Source: Enterococcus sp. BWB1-3
GTDB taxonomy: Bacteria; Bacillota; Bacilli; Lactobacillales; Enterococcaceae
Reading direction: 5' to 3'
DNA length: 64,000 nt
Assembly (NCBI RefSeq): GCF_016745275.1
Contig: NZ_JADOEP010000010.1
Location: 59,605-123,604, forward strand
The notes beneath the pieces were generated by a model. It was not told the origin of the DNA. It was given only the letters and a program-made list of their open reading frames with translations, and ran no database searches. A program made the translations under genes and the position numbers. Position 1 is the stretch's first letter; each line of letters starts with the position of its first letter. Below, piece by piece: positions 46,212 through 54,319 of the stretch.

Positions 46212-46549
46212 AATTCCTCCCTGTTTTCCTGAATATCATCGACTGCTCTGGTTAATGTTTTCCACAGAACGGTCATTTCCATAAGATATCGAATACCTAG
46301 ATCGGTAATCCGATAATATTTTCTTCGAGGCAGATCATTATTTTCCTGCCAGTAGCCTTCCAAATAGCTTTCTTTTGTCAGACGTCTAAGTAACGGATAC
46401 ATTGTATTTTCGTTTGTGGCGATGATACTCCAGTTGCTCAATACCTCTATCAGCTCATAGCCGTAATAATCTCTTTTTGATAAAAGAGAAAGGATACAAA
46501 GCTCCAAGGTACCGCGTTTAACCTGTGATTTCCAATCATCTATATTCAT
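46208..46549 (-). CDS. PadR-family transcriptional regulator
   Basis: 113 residues. The winged helix is typical of the short PadR group: KRGTLELCILSLLSKRDYYGYELIEVLS, NTMYPLLRRLTKESYLEGYW and RKYYRITDLGIRYL. It is co-transcribed with the HAAS protein and probably represses its own operon through the inverted repeat just upstream. Confidence 0.9.
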   Translation of the reverse strand: MNIDDWKSQVKRGTLELCILSLLSKRDYYGYELIEVLSNWSIIATNENTMYPLLRRLTKESYLEGYWQENNDLPRRKYYRITDLGIRYLMEMTVLWKTLTRAVDDIQENREEL

Positions 46550-46566
46550 ATTAGCACCTCACACAG

Positions 46567-46585
46567 TACAGTGTATAACACAGTA
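46567..46585. promoter_or_regulatory. Probable PadR operator
   Basis: TACAGTGT-ATA-ACACAGTA, an inverted repeat with one mismatch, about 18 bases upstream of the padR start. A further overlapping half-site (ACACAGTA, 46561-46568) is adjacent. Confidence 0.6.
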
Positions 46586-46707
46586 TAAGATAATACAAGT
46601 CTTAACAAAGAATTTAATACAGATATACTATTTTGAAAAGGAATTCTCTTTAGAAACGTTGCCAATGTAGTATAATTAGATAAATCAATATATGAAGGGG
46701 AAATAAA

Positions 46708-47277
46708 ATGGAACGTCCGGACGAACGGAAAGCACTTGAAATACTGCAGACAATTTTTCCTGAAAAATATAAACAAGCCAAACTTCTGGACAAACCTGAT
46801 ATTCAAAGCCTTGAAAACAATGTTGGCGTAGAAGTCACTCAATCGCTGAAAGAAGGAGTTCTGCATACGTTGGGAGAAAGCAGTGTGCCATTTCAGGACG
46901 AGCAAAAATTGTTAAAAAGACTTAAGCAGGAATACGGTACAGATGTGATAAAGATGACGTTGAGATTACCAGACGGTACAGTAAAAAAAGTAGGAATTTC
47001 TTTGGCAAACTGGGACAGCTTATTTAATTTGATTGAAGCCTATGATAATAAACTGAAAAAACTGCAAAATGGAAGCTACACACTTTATCAGGAAAATAAT
47101 CTTTTTATCTTTGTTTTTTGGGAAGATGAATCTTATATCAGAGGGTTGTTGAAACACTTAACGACAATTGCTTCTCCGCTTTATTATAATATTGTTTATG
47201 TGTACAGCAGTCCATTTTTGTATGTGATTGACTGTGATCGGAAAAAAATGGAAAAGTATAAATACAAGATAAATTAA
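46708..47277 (+). CDS. Hypothetical protein
   Basis: 189 residues with AGGGGAA upstream. Soluble, mixed alpha/beta. The N-terminal part is charged (ERPDERKALEILQTIFPEKY), the middle contains EVTQSLKEGVLHTLGESS, and the C-terminal part is hydrophobic beta-type (YNIVYVYSSPFLYVIDCD). I do not recognise a family. It is followed 19 bases later by an acetyltransferase gene on the same strand. Confidence 0.6.
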   Translation: MERPDERKALEILQTIFPEKYKQAKLLDKPDIQSLENNVGVEVTQSLKEGVLHTLGESSVPFQDEQKLLKRLKQEYGTDVIKMTLRLPDGTVKKVGISLANWDSLFNLIEAYDNKLKKLQNGSYTLYQENNLFIFVFWEDESYIRGLLKHLTTIASPLYYNIVYVYSSPFLYVIDCDRKKMEKYKYKIN

Positions 47278-47296
47278 GAAGCAGGAGTTGAATAAA

Positions 47297-47731
47297 ATGG
47301 ATGTTCAGATTAAAAAATTGGAAGAGTTATCTTCGGCAGAATTACTGAAAATTATGGCAGCACGTATTGCAGTGTTTGTCGTTGAACAGCAGTGTCCGTA
47401 TCAGGAGATTGATTCCGATGATGAAACAGCATGGCATGTTTGGCTGCAGGAAGGAACTGATATTGCCGGTTATTCCCGAATTATTGACAAAGGAGACTGC
47501 ATCAGTATCGGGCGTGTATTGACGACTAAAAACTATCGTGGTCAAGGATATGGTAATCTTCTAATGGAAAAGACACTGACTGAGATAAAAAAACGCTATA
47601 CAAATCTATCGGTAGTATTAAGTGCTCAGGAATATGCAGTGGCATTTTATCAAAGCTTTGGTTTTGAAGTTGTCTCAGAGGTTTATCTGGAAGATGATAT
47701 TCCCCATGTGAATATGAAAATGGAAAAATAA
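47297..47731 (+). CDS. GNAT acetyltransferase, ElaA-like
   Basis: 144 residues from ATG 47297 (AGGAG 9-10 bases upstream; a TTG at 47288 is too close to it). The acetyl-CoA loop is VLTTKNYRGQGYGNLLMEK, preceded by ARIAVFVVEQQCPYQEIDSDDETAWHVW, which is the ElaA hallmark, and followed by AQEYAVAFYQSFGF. The acceptor substrate is unknown. Confidence 0.85.
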   Translation: MDVQIKKLEELSSAELLKIMAARIAVFVVEQQCPYQEIDSDDETAWHVWLQEGTDIAGYSRIIDKGDCISIGRVLTTKNYRGQGYGNLLMEKTLTEIKKRYTNLSVVLSAQEYAVAFYQSFGFEVVSEVYLEDDIPHVNMKMEK

Positions 47732-47745
47732 AATACCTGATAAAA

Positions 47746-47788
47746 AATATGCTGTAACAGTTGGTACTAAAAACTGTTGCAGCATATT
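47746..47788 (-). terminator. Terminator between convergent genes
   Basis: AATATGCTGTAACAGTT pairs with AACTGTTGCAGCATATT around a 9-base loop. The A-run on the left gives a U-run for the leftward gene. Confidence 0.75.
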
Positions 47789-47807
47789 CCAGATAAGTTA
47801 AAATGGC

Positions 47808-48380
47808 TTAATATTCTACCCATTCGCTGTCTTTTTCCTGTTTCTTTCTGAAAAAGAACTGCATGGCATCACTGTTGCTTGTTGTTACCAGTGAATCAGT
47901 TGGTAAAATAGACAGTATGAAGAAAAAGATGCTGATTGCGGAGACAATCAACGTTAAGAACGCAGAACTTCCATTTAAATTAATAATGTTTCCGACAAAA
48001 TTAATAATGTAAAAGGTCAAAACTCCCCGACCGGTAACCCCGGCGTCTCTGTATCTTCTGACTGAAAGTGCCAGTGTTGGCAGTATTAATGCTAAACTAA
48101 TAACGCCGAAAAGAATGAACACTCCGATAGAGTCAGTTAAAGCTGCAGCAATTTCACTTTCAGAATAATAGCCGTAATCATCAATTAAACTAAATACCAA
48201 TGAAAAAATTTTTCCCAACATAGCAAAAGCCATAACAAACCCGCCTAATGATAAAATCAATGTTACCCACCAGTAGCCGGCCCTTGTTGTCCGGCCCTTA
48301 AAGTCTACATATCCCAGAAAGAAATCTTTAATTGCCTGAATAAAAGACACTTCACCTGGCTTTTGATTAATTTTTCCCAT
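47808..48380 (-). CDS. DUF805 membrane protein
   Basis: 190 residues. DUF805 features: FFLGYVDFKGRTTRAGYWWV at the start, then four membrane spans, with LALSVRRYRDAGVTGRGVL between spans. A short charged C-terminal tail (FFRKKQEKDSEWVEY) follows. Function unknown. GAGGGGT precedes the ATG on the minus strand. Confidence 0.82.
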   Translation of the reverse strand: MGKINQKPGEVSFIQAIKDFFLGYVDFKGRTTRAGYWWVTLILSLGGFVMAFAMLGKIFSLVFSLIDDYGYYSESEIAAALTDSIGVFILFGVISLALILPTLALSVRRYRDAGVTGRGVLTFYIINFVGNIINLNGSSAFLTLIVSAISIFFFILSILPTDSLVTTSNSDAMQFFFRKKQEKDSEWVEY

Positions 48381-48748
48381 AACTACCCCTCTTTTTAAAA
48401 TATATTGGTCTCCATTTTATCACTCTTTTCATGTAACTTACAAGCGAATTTACTGAAATGATACACTAGCAGGCAGGGGAAGTTCTTGTTTCATCTACAG
48501 AAGGTTGTTAAAAAGCTGATTAGAAGTTAAAAAGGATAGTAATATTAGGAGAGGTCTTCATTTTTTGACGTCATCTATTTGCTTTTTCATTTCCGTTGCC
48601 CCATCTATTCTACCTATTTCTGTTATACTGGAATCATTCTGTATTACCGGAGTTTCGAAGAAAAAACAGATCATTTTAAGAAAGCTGATAAAAGTTATCA
48701 AAACCATTGCATGAAACAGCTATTTGCGATAAAGTAAAGTAAGAAACT

Positions 48749-48770
48749 GTGAAACATTTTAGTGTTTCAC
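48749..48770. promoter_or_regulatory. Inverted parS half-sites before rsmG-parAB
   Basis: GTGAAACA-TTTTAG-TGTTTCAC. Each arm equals one half of the canonical parS site (TGTTTCAC/GTGAAACA) but in everted order with 6 bases between. It lies 17 bases before rsmG, in the operon that encodes ParB. It may be a regulatory hairpin or a rearranged parS. Confidence 0.45.
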
Positions 48771-48786
48771 GCTAGGAAGGAATAAT

Positions 48787-49503
48787 ATGACGCCAGAAGA
48801 ATTTAGACGCTTGTTAGAGGAAAAAGGAAGGATTTTATCTGATCAGCAAATGATGCAGTTTGCCAAGTACCATCAGCTGTTGATTGAATGGAATGAAAAG
48901 ATGAACCTTACGGCTATTACAGAAGAAAAAGAAGTATACTTAAAACATTTCTATGACTCTGTGTCGCTGGCTTTTTTTGAGGATTTTTCATCTGATAAGA
49001 AAATCTGCGATGTGGGTTCCGGAGCCGGGTTTCCAAGCATCCCTTTAAAGATAGTTTTTCCAGATTTAGAGGTTACGATTGTTGATTCTCTGAACAAACG
49101 TATCAAATTTTTAACTCATCTCACTGAAGAATTAGGCTTATCTGATGTTTCTCTCTATCATGACCGGGCAGAGACTTTTGGACAGACTGAAGAATTTAGA
49201 GGGGCATTTGACTATGTAACAGCAAGAGCTGTTGCCCGTCTGAATGTATTGGCGGAGCTTTGTCTGCCTCTGGTAAAAAGAGATGGCTTCTTTCTGGCAT
49301 TAAAAGCATCAAAGAGCGAAGAAGAAATAACAGAAGCAAAAAAAGCAATTGCTGTATTGGGGGGGAAATTCGAACAGGAACGTTCGTTTGAATTGCCTAT
49401 TACTCATGATGAGCGGCATATTGTTGTAATTCAGAAGAAAAAGGAAACACCGAAAAAATATCCAAGAAAACCAGGGTTGCCAAATAAACAGCCGATCAAA
49501 TAA
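48787..49503 (+). CDS. rsmG: 16S rRNA (guanine-527-N7) methyltransferase
   Basis: 238 residues, AGGAAGGA upstream. The GidB family block [30 protein letters not shown] is the SAM-binding site, followed by [10 protein letters not shown] and the [18 protein letters not shown] stretch. It methylates 16S rRNA in the 530 loop. It is followed 18 bases later by parA, the classical order. Confidence 0.95.
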   Translation: MTPEEFRRLLEEKGRILSDQQMMQFAKYHQLLIEWNEKMNLTAITEEKEVYLKHFYDSVSLAFFEDFSSDKKICDVGSGAGFPSIPLKIVFPDLEVTIVDSLNKRIKFLTHLTEELGLSDVSLYHDRAETFGQTEEFRGAFDYVTARAVARLNVLAELCLPLVKRDGFFLALKASKSEEEITEAKKAIAVLGGKFEQERSFELPITHDERHIVVIQKKKETPKKYPRKPGLPNKQPIK

Positions 49504-49521
49504 GATGGAGGAACAAAACAC

Positions 49522-50286
49522 ATGGTACGAATCATTTCTGTAGCGAACCAAAAAGGCGGAGTAGGCAAAACAACGACTACTGTAAATTTAGGTGCTTGTC
49601 TTGCTTATTATGGAAAAAAGGTATTGCTGGTTGATATCGATGCTCAGGGAAATGCGACGAGCGGTGTAGGAATTAGAAAACCGGATGTTGCTCATGACAT
49701 TTATGATGTACTGGTGAATGAAGAGCCCCTGAATAAAGTGACTTTACAGACAACAAGAAAAGATCTGGATATTATTCCTGCCACTATCCAGCTGGCCGGA
49801 GCTGAAATAGAACTGACTTCCATGATTGCCCGGGAGTCCAGACTTAAATCAGCGCTGAAAGAAGTGAAAAACGATTACGATTATATTCTGATTGACTGTC
49901 CGCCGTCACTGGGACACTTGACCATTAATGCGTTTACTTCCAGCGACTCTATTTTAATCCCGGTTCAATGTGAATATTATGCATTGGAAGGACTTAGTCA
50001 GTTACTGAACACGATACGTCTGGTTCAAAAACACTTTAATCCGGAGTTGAAGATTGAGGGAGTTCTTTTGACCATGTATGATGCCCGGACGAATCTCGGA
50101 GCCGAAGTCGTGGAAGAGGTTCGTAAGTATTTCCGTGAAAAAGTGTATGACACGATTATTCCTCGAAATGTTCGTTTATCGGAAGCGCCAAGTCATGGGC
50201 TGTCAATTATTGATTATGACCCGAGATCTCGCGGAGCCGAAGTCTACTTATCTCTAGCAAAGGAAGTGTTGAATAATAATGAGTAA
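49522..50286 (+). CDS. parA: Chromosome partitioning ATPase ParA (Soj)
   Basis: 254 residues with TGGAGGA upstream. Deviant Walker A (ANQKGGVGKTTTTVNLGACLA), A' motif LLVDIDAQGNATSG and Walker B YILIDCPPSLG are intact. Soj/ParA acts with ParB in segregation and control of replication initiation. It overlaps parB by 8 bases. Confidence 0.95.
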   Translation: MVRIISVANQKGGVGKTTTTVNLGACLAYYGKKVLLVDIDAQGNATSGVGIRKPDVAHDIYDVLVNEEPLNKVTLQTTRKDLDIIPATIQLAGAEIELTSMIARESRLKSALKEVKNDYDYILIDCPPSLGHLTINAFTSSDSILIPVQCEYYALEGLSQLLNTIRLVQKHFNPELKIEGVLLTMYDARTNLGAEVVEEVRKYFREKVYDTIIPRNVRLSEAPSHGLSIIDYDPRSRGAEVYLSLAKEVLNNNE

Positions 50287-51172
50287 AGGAAAAGGTTTAG
50301 GCCGCGGTATTGATGCATTGTTTCAAGATTTTGCTAGTTTGGAAGAAGTGGATGTAAAAAAAGAAGAGGTCATTGAAATTCCTCTTAAGGAGCTTCGTCC
50401 AAATCCCTATCAGCCCAGAAAAACATTTGATGAAAGTTCATTGAACGAATTGGCAGAATCCATTAAGCAGTCAGGTGTTTTCCAGCCGATTATTGTCCGA
50501 AAATCATCTGTAAAAGGCTATGAAATTATTGCTGGTGAGCGACGTTTCCGGGCATCCAAATTGGCTGAAAAAGAGACTATTCCAGCAATTGTCCGTGAAT
50601 TCGATGAAGAAGCAATGATGCAGATTGCTGTACTGGAAAACTTGCAGAGAGAAGATTTGAACCCGCTGGAAGAAGCAGAAGCTTATGATATGCTGATGAA
50701 AAATCTGAAGCTGACACAGGTGGAAGTGGCAGAACGCTTGGGTAAGAGTCGTCCCTATATTGCAAACTATCTGAGATTGCTGACTTTACCGGAACTGGTG
50801 AAAGATTTAGTGCAGCAGGAAATACTGTCTATGGGGCAGGCAAGAACATTGCTGGGTCTGAAGGATAAGAAATTGATCTCTACATTGGCTGATAGAGCAG
50901 CCAAAGAAGGGTTGACTGTTCGTCAGCTGGAGCAGATAGTTAATGACTATAATGAAGATGAAGGTAAAAAAACCGCTAAAACGGTTAAGAAGCCGGTAAA
51001 AGAGAAGCCGTATTATATACGTGAAAGCGAAGATCGCTTAATGGACAAGTTCGGTACGACAGTCATGATTCAGGAAAAAGAGGGAAAAGGGAAAATAGAA
51101 ATTGAATACCTTTCTCAATCTGATCTGGCTAGAATATTGGATATCCTGAATATTCAATTTGATTCAGAATAA
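50279..51172 (+). CDS. parB: Chromosome partitioning protein ParB (Spo0J)
   Basis: 297 residues. MSKGKGLGRGIDALFQDF at the N-terminus, the CTP-binding ParB domain with NPYQPRKTF and GYEIIAGERRFRASKLA, a helix-turn-helix (LTQVEVAERLGKSRPYIANYLRLL) and a C-terminal dimerisation part. It loads at parS and recruits SMC. The start is inside parA. Confidence 0.95.
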   Translation: MSKGKGLGRGIDALFQDFASLEEVDVKKEEVIEIPLKELRPNPYQPRKTFDESSLNELAESIKQSGVFQPIIVRKSSVKGYEIIAGERRFRASKLAEKETIPAIVREFDEEAMMQIAVLENLQREDLNPLEEAEAYDMLMKNLKLTQVEVAERLGKSRPYIANYLRLLTLPELVKDLVQQEILSMGQARTLLGLKDKKLISTLADRAAKEGLTVRQLEQIVNDYNEDEGKKTAKTVKKPVKEKPYYIRESEDRLMDKFGTTVMIQEKEGKGKIEIEYLSQSDLARILDILNIQFDSE

Positions 51173-51188
51173 ATTAAATAAAGTTGAA

Positions 51189-51223
51189 AAAGGCAGGAAT
51201 CTGAAATTTTCTGTCTTTTTTTA
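51189..51223 (+). terminator. Terminator after parB
   Basis: AAAGGCAGGAA pairs with TTCTGTCTTT (one G-U), followed by a T-run. Confidence 0.7.
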
Positions 51224-51287
51224 TTGGATTTAAAAACAAGGGTAAACGGGACTGTGACATAAGGATGTCTGATACCCTTAAAGCCGA

Positions 51288-51420
51288 ATAAACGGTGTTC
51301 CAGTCTTTGTATGATTCGAGCATTCGAAGAAGCGTAGAAGTAAGTTCCTACATGCCCCCAGACATGCTTCGAGGATCGGAACGAAGTCCTTCAATTCTTA
51401 GTGGCTTTGCCATTTAGGAA
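51288..51420 (+). repeat. Dispersed intergenic repeat, copy B
   Basis: Diverged copy of 39909-40032, with a ~15-base insertion around 51345-51365. It is followed by ~180 bases of unusual non-coding sequence rich in CGAxAxCG and CGTAG motifs, up to about 51600. Confidence 0.8.
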
Positions 51421-51715
51421 TTGATGAGATCGAAACGAAATGTAGTGTAGTGAGAACCGTAGACGCAGAAAAACGGCTACAGCGTAATGGTTTGTCTCGA
51501 GAATCGTTAGACTCGTAGAGACAGCAGTTCTGGAAATAAGTCGAACGATACTGAAAATATGAGCAGCTCCAGGAAGGTATCCATTCACAGCTAGTCATTT
51601 TATGACTAGTGTTTCTTGACAATTTTCGTATATTCCGCCTTATTGACATAAATCACTACGATTGACTTGTCAGAGTAGATGATACCTACTTGGTTCTTGA
51701 GCCAGAACACTTCTG

Positions 51716-51910
51716 CTCCTGCGGTTACTCGTCGCATGAAGTGCTTTGCTCCTGCGGTTACTCGTCGCATGAAGTGCTTTGCTCCTGCGGTTACTCGTCG
51801 CATGAAGTGCTTTGCTCCTGCGGTTACTCGTCGCATGAAGTGCTCTGCTCCTGTGGTTACTCGTCGCAGTTAAGGACGTGCAAGTGCTCCTGCGGGTATT
51901 CATCGCATGG
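51716..51910. repeat. 33-bp tandem repeat array
   Basis: Units begin at 51716, 51749, 51782, 51815 and 51848 (CTCCTGCGGTTACTCGTCGC onward). The first four are nearly identical, the fifth is shortened and altered, and a sixth degenerate piece ends near 51910. Because 33 is divisible by 3 the array is open in several frames on both strands (for instance CSCGYSSHEVL repeated), but no ribosome site or gene-like flank supports coding. Confidence 0.9.
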
Positions 51911-52193
51911 AGATTGTCACAACCTCCTCAAGTAAGGGGCTTCTAATTACTGGAGTGAATTTTCCTGATATTCTGGAAATTGCTTCTGTATAAGGGCTGT
52001 CAAGCAGATTTGACGAGGGAAACAGGAGATGTCAAAGGTATTTGATAGAAAAAAAGAGATTATTGCAGGATGATTATCTTATACGAAGAAGCATTTTTGT
52101 TAAACACAGAAGTACGAAAGAAATCTTTAATATGAAAGCAGTTTAAGCAGTATAATGGAGGAGGAGAGACAAAAAACAAAGTCGGAGGCAGTC

Positions 52194-52589
52194 ATGGAGA
52201 TTGGAGTTAAGTTAAGAGAGATAAGAAATGAACTGAGATTAACGCAGGAACAGGTAGCAGCATCTGTTCATGTATCTAGACAGACCATCTCGAGTTGGGA
52301 AAATGGTCATAGTTATCCAGATATTATAAGTGTGCTGCTTTTAAGTGAATTATATAATGTATCTGTTGATACACTGTTGAAAGGAGATCCTAAAATGACC
52401 TCATTTTTAAAGGAAAGTACAGATACTGTAAAGAGTAATAGAAGAATACTTTATGGTATGGGGTTGAATTTGCTGCTTATTATATTAATGTTTTTCTTTG
52501 AAGCTGTTAAAGGTTTGGCATTTCTGCTGTTTATACTGATTGCTGTAAACGGCGCTATTCTGTTTTATAACTTTGTCAGGAAGATTTAG
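52194..52589 (+). CDS. XRE-family regulator with two membrane spans
   Basis: 131 residues from ATG 52194 (GGAGG 5 bases upstream); an ATG at 52155 would add 13 charged residues. An N-terminal helix-turn-helix (LREIRNELRLTQEQVAASVHVSRQTISSWENG) is followed by a linker and two C-terminal membrane spans (LNLLLIILMFFFEAV; AFLLFILIAVNGAILFY). Membrane-tethered XRE regulators of this type are usually co-transcribed with a membrane partner, as here. The signal is unknown. Confidence 0.82.
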   Translation: MEIGVKLREIRNELRLTQEQVAASVHVSRQTISSWENGHSYPDIISVLLLSELYNVSVDTLLKGDPKMTSFLKESTDTVKSNRRILYGMGLNLLLIILMFFFEAVKGLAFLLFILIAVNGAILFYNFVRKI

Positions 52590-52598
52590 GAGGAGACT

Positions 52599-52910
52599 AT
52601 GATGCAGACATCATGGAAGGTTTTCGTTGGAGTTGGTATCATCATACTTTGTTCGCTTGCCATAGCAATAAATATTTATCGTTTGCTATTAATTGATGCC
52701 AAAGACAGAGGACTGGAAAAACCAAAAATTTGGGCTTTGATCGGAGCAGGCGGACAGCATGGGGAAGGTCTGTTACTCTATTTTTTTCACCGTAGAAATC
52801 ATCCCAAAATGATGGAAAGCCAACCAGAACAGACAGCTTTTATCAGAAAGAAGATTCAATACCTGCTTGTTTTAGATATTATAGGATTTATTTTGTTTGT
52901 AGCCGGATAG
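52599..52910 (+). CDS. Small membrane protein, partner of the XRE regulator
   Basis: 103 residues, beginning 9 bases after the regulator gene with AGGAGGAG. Spans at about residues 8-28 and 86-102, with a central segment KIWALIGAGGQHGEGLLLYFFHRRNHPK that may dip into the membrane. I recognise no family. Confidence 0.6.
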   Translation: MMQTSWKVFVGVGIIILCSLAIAINIYRLLLIDAKDRGLEKPKIWALIGAGGQHGEGLLLYFFHRRNHPKMMESQPEQTAFIRKKIQYLLVLDIIGFILFVAG

Positions 52911-53167
52911 TCAGCTTTTGTTGAAATGAACTCTGGACTGGTACTGGTTGCTTACTCAAAAGAAGGGATTTTCTTAAAACATCAAAGGGATGATGTGGTG
53001 AATTTTTAAGCGCTTTGTCTTGTTTTAATTTATAGAGCTGTTGGAAAGATAGAGTACAGTTAGAAAATGTTTCTGACTTGTAGTCTATCTTCTATTTATT
53101 AGGATAGTAAAACAAGTTTTACGTAATCTGCATTTTACGATATAATAAAAAAGAATGGAGGGAAGAT

Positions 53168-53707
53168 ATGGAACTGGACACCACACTTATTGAAGCATTG
53201 TTAGCTTCACCCGTCAGCAGTTACCAAATTTCCATGGGTACCGGGATTTCCCGCCAAATGATCGGTAAGCTGAGAAATGGTCAGGCTGATTTTCATAAAG
53301 GATCTTTGGAAAATGCACTTTCTTTATACAGCTTTGCACTTGAACAGAAAAAAATAGGGAATTTACTAATGAATAAAAATGAGACGCTGAAAGAAGTAGC
53401 AACGAAAGACGACCTATTGGATGCATTAAAAAGAAAAACGGATGAAATTTTGGTTATAGGAGAGCTGGCTGCCGAAATAAACGAGCTGAAAAAAAATCAG
53501 TTAACCGATACTGAAATCATGGGAGTGGAGCTTGGTGGTGGAGGTATGTTGACCATTTTGGAGTATCTGATTAGTCTGTTAATTGATGCAGGTGAAAAAA
53601 TTGATAAAAATGAAAAGGCGATTCGAAAGAAAATCATCCGTCTGTATTATATAAAGAGAGTAGGTCCGGCTTCAGTTTTGTTGCGATTAAAACAGTTGGA
53701 TTATTAA
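53168..53707 (+). CDS. Hypothetical protein with an HTH-like N-terminus
   Basis: 179 residues with GGAGGGA upstream. Residues ~5-50 look like a small helix-turn-helix (LLASPVSSYQISMGTGISRQMIGKLRNGQ). The rest is helical and charged (ELAAEINELKKNQL), ending with a basic stretch (RKKIIRLYYIKRVG). It may bind DNA. Family not recognised. Stand-alone gene. Confidence 0.6.
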   Translation: MELDTTLIEALLASPVSSYQISMGTGISRQMIGKLRNGQADFHKGSLENALSLYSFALEQKKIGNLLMNKNETLKEVATKDDLLDALKRKTDEILVIGELAAEINELKKNQLTDTEIMGVELGGGGMLTILEYLISLLIDAGEKIDKNEKAIRKKIIRLYYIKRVGPASVLLRLKQLDY

Positions 53708-53859
53708 CAAAACGAACAATGTTAACTTTCATCAAAACAGTAAATTGCTTTTGCTACTTGGAGAAAAAAATGGTATTGTAGAAATATCTGCTTTTTTTAT
53801 TTTATCTGAGCGCAAAGATCTATATTTGGCGCAGAGAAAACTGAGGAGGAAACGACGAA

Positions 53860-54045
53860 ATGTATGATTTAGGTGATGTTGTAGAAATGAAGAAGCCTCA
53901 TGCCTGTCAAACCAATCGATGGGAAATTATTCGAATGGGTGCTGATATAAAAATCAGATGTTTGAATTGTCAGCATATCGTTATGATGACTCGCCGGGAT
54001 TTTGAGAAAAAAATGAAAAAAGTACTGGAAAAGAAAGTATCCTAG
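53860..54045 (+). CDS. DUF951 family protein (YyzM-like)
   Basis: 61 residues with GAGGAGG upstream. MYDLGDVVEMKKPHACQTNRWEIIRMGADIKIRCLNCQHIVMMTRRDFEKKMKKV is the whole DUF951 domain, with a CxxC pair and a single Cys/His that may bind metal. It is usually found between parB and ychF in Firmicutes, as here. Function unknown. Confidence 0.88.
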   Translation: MYDLGDVVEMKKPHACQTNRWEIIRMGADIKIRCLNCQHIVMMTRRDFEKKMKKVLEKKVS

Positions 54046-54050
54046 TGCTC

Positions 54051-54073
54051 TGACCAAATTATAAATTACACTA
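54051..54073 (+). repeat. 22-bp repeat shared with 19220-19242
   Basis: TCTGACCAAATTATAAATTACA occurs here and at 19220-19241 in the same orientation. The surrounding sequences differ. Confidence 0.7.
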
Positions 54074-54319
54074 AAAGATCGTCTATAAATGATGTTCAAT
54101 GATAGAAAATGTTAACTTGTATGCTTCAATGACAAGAATAAACAGCTACAAATATAGGGGTTGCTCTTGTGCTGGCTGCGTGTTTTTTGGATTAGAAGCA
54201 TAACTTAGTTTTAAATTGGTCGATACACTAGCAGCAAAGGAAGAACCCATACAGTTAACAAGAGGAAAAAGTGAAAACTTTGTTGTACAGTATAAATTGA
54301 TAAAGGAAGAGTGAAAAAA

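Noticed and set aside
46546..46905. 119-codon minus-strand frame overlapping the padR promoter and the hypothetical gene
   Set aside because: Antisense to a better-supported gene and across a probable operator; no ribosome site.
48749..48770. Canonical parS site
   Set aside because: The halves are in everted order and separated by 6 bases; reported only as half-sites.
51716..51910. CRISPR array
   Set aside because: The 33-bp units are directly adjacent with no spacers and no cas genes are in the window.
51606..51935. Open frames across the 33-bp repeat on both strands (repeating peptides of 11 residues)
   Set aside because: They are open only because the unit length is a multiple of three; no ribosome site, and four frames are open at once.
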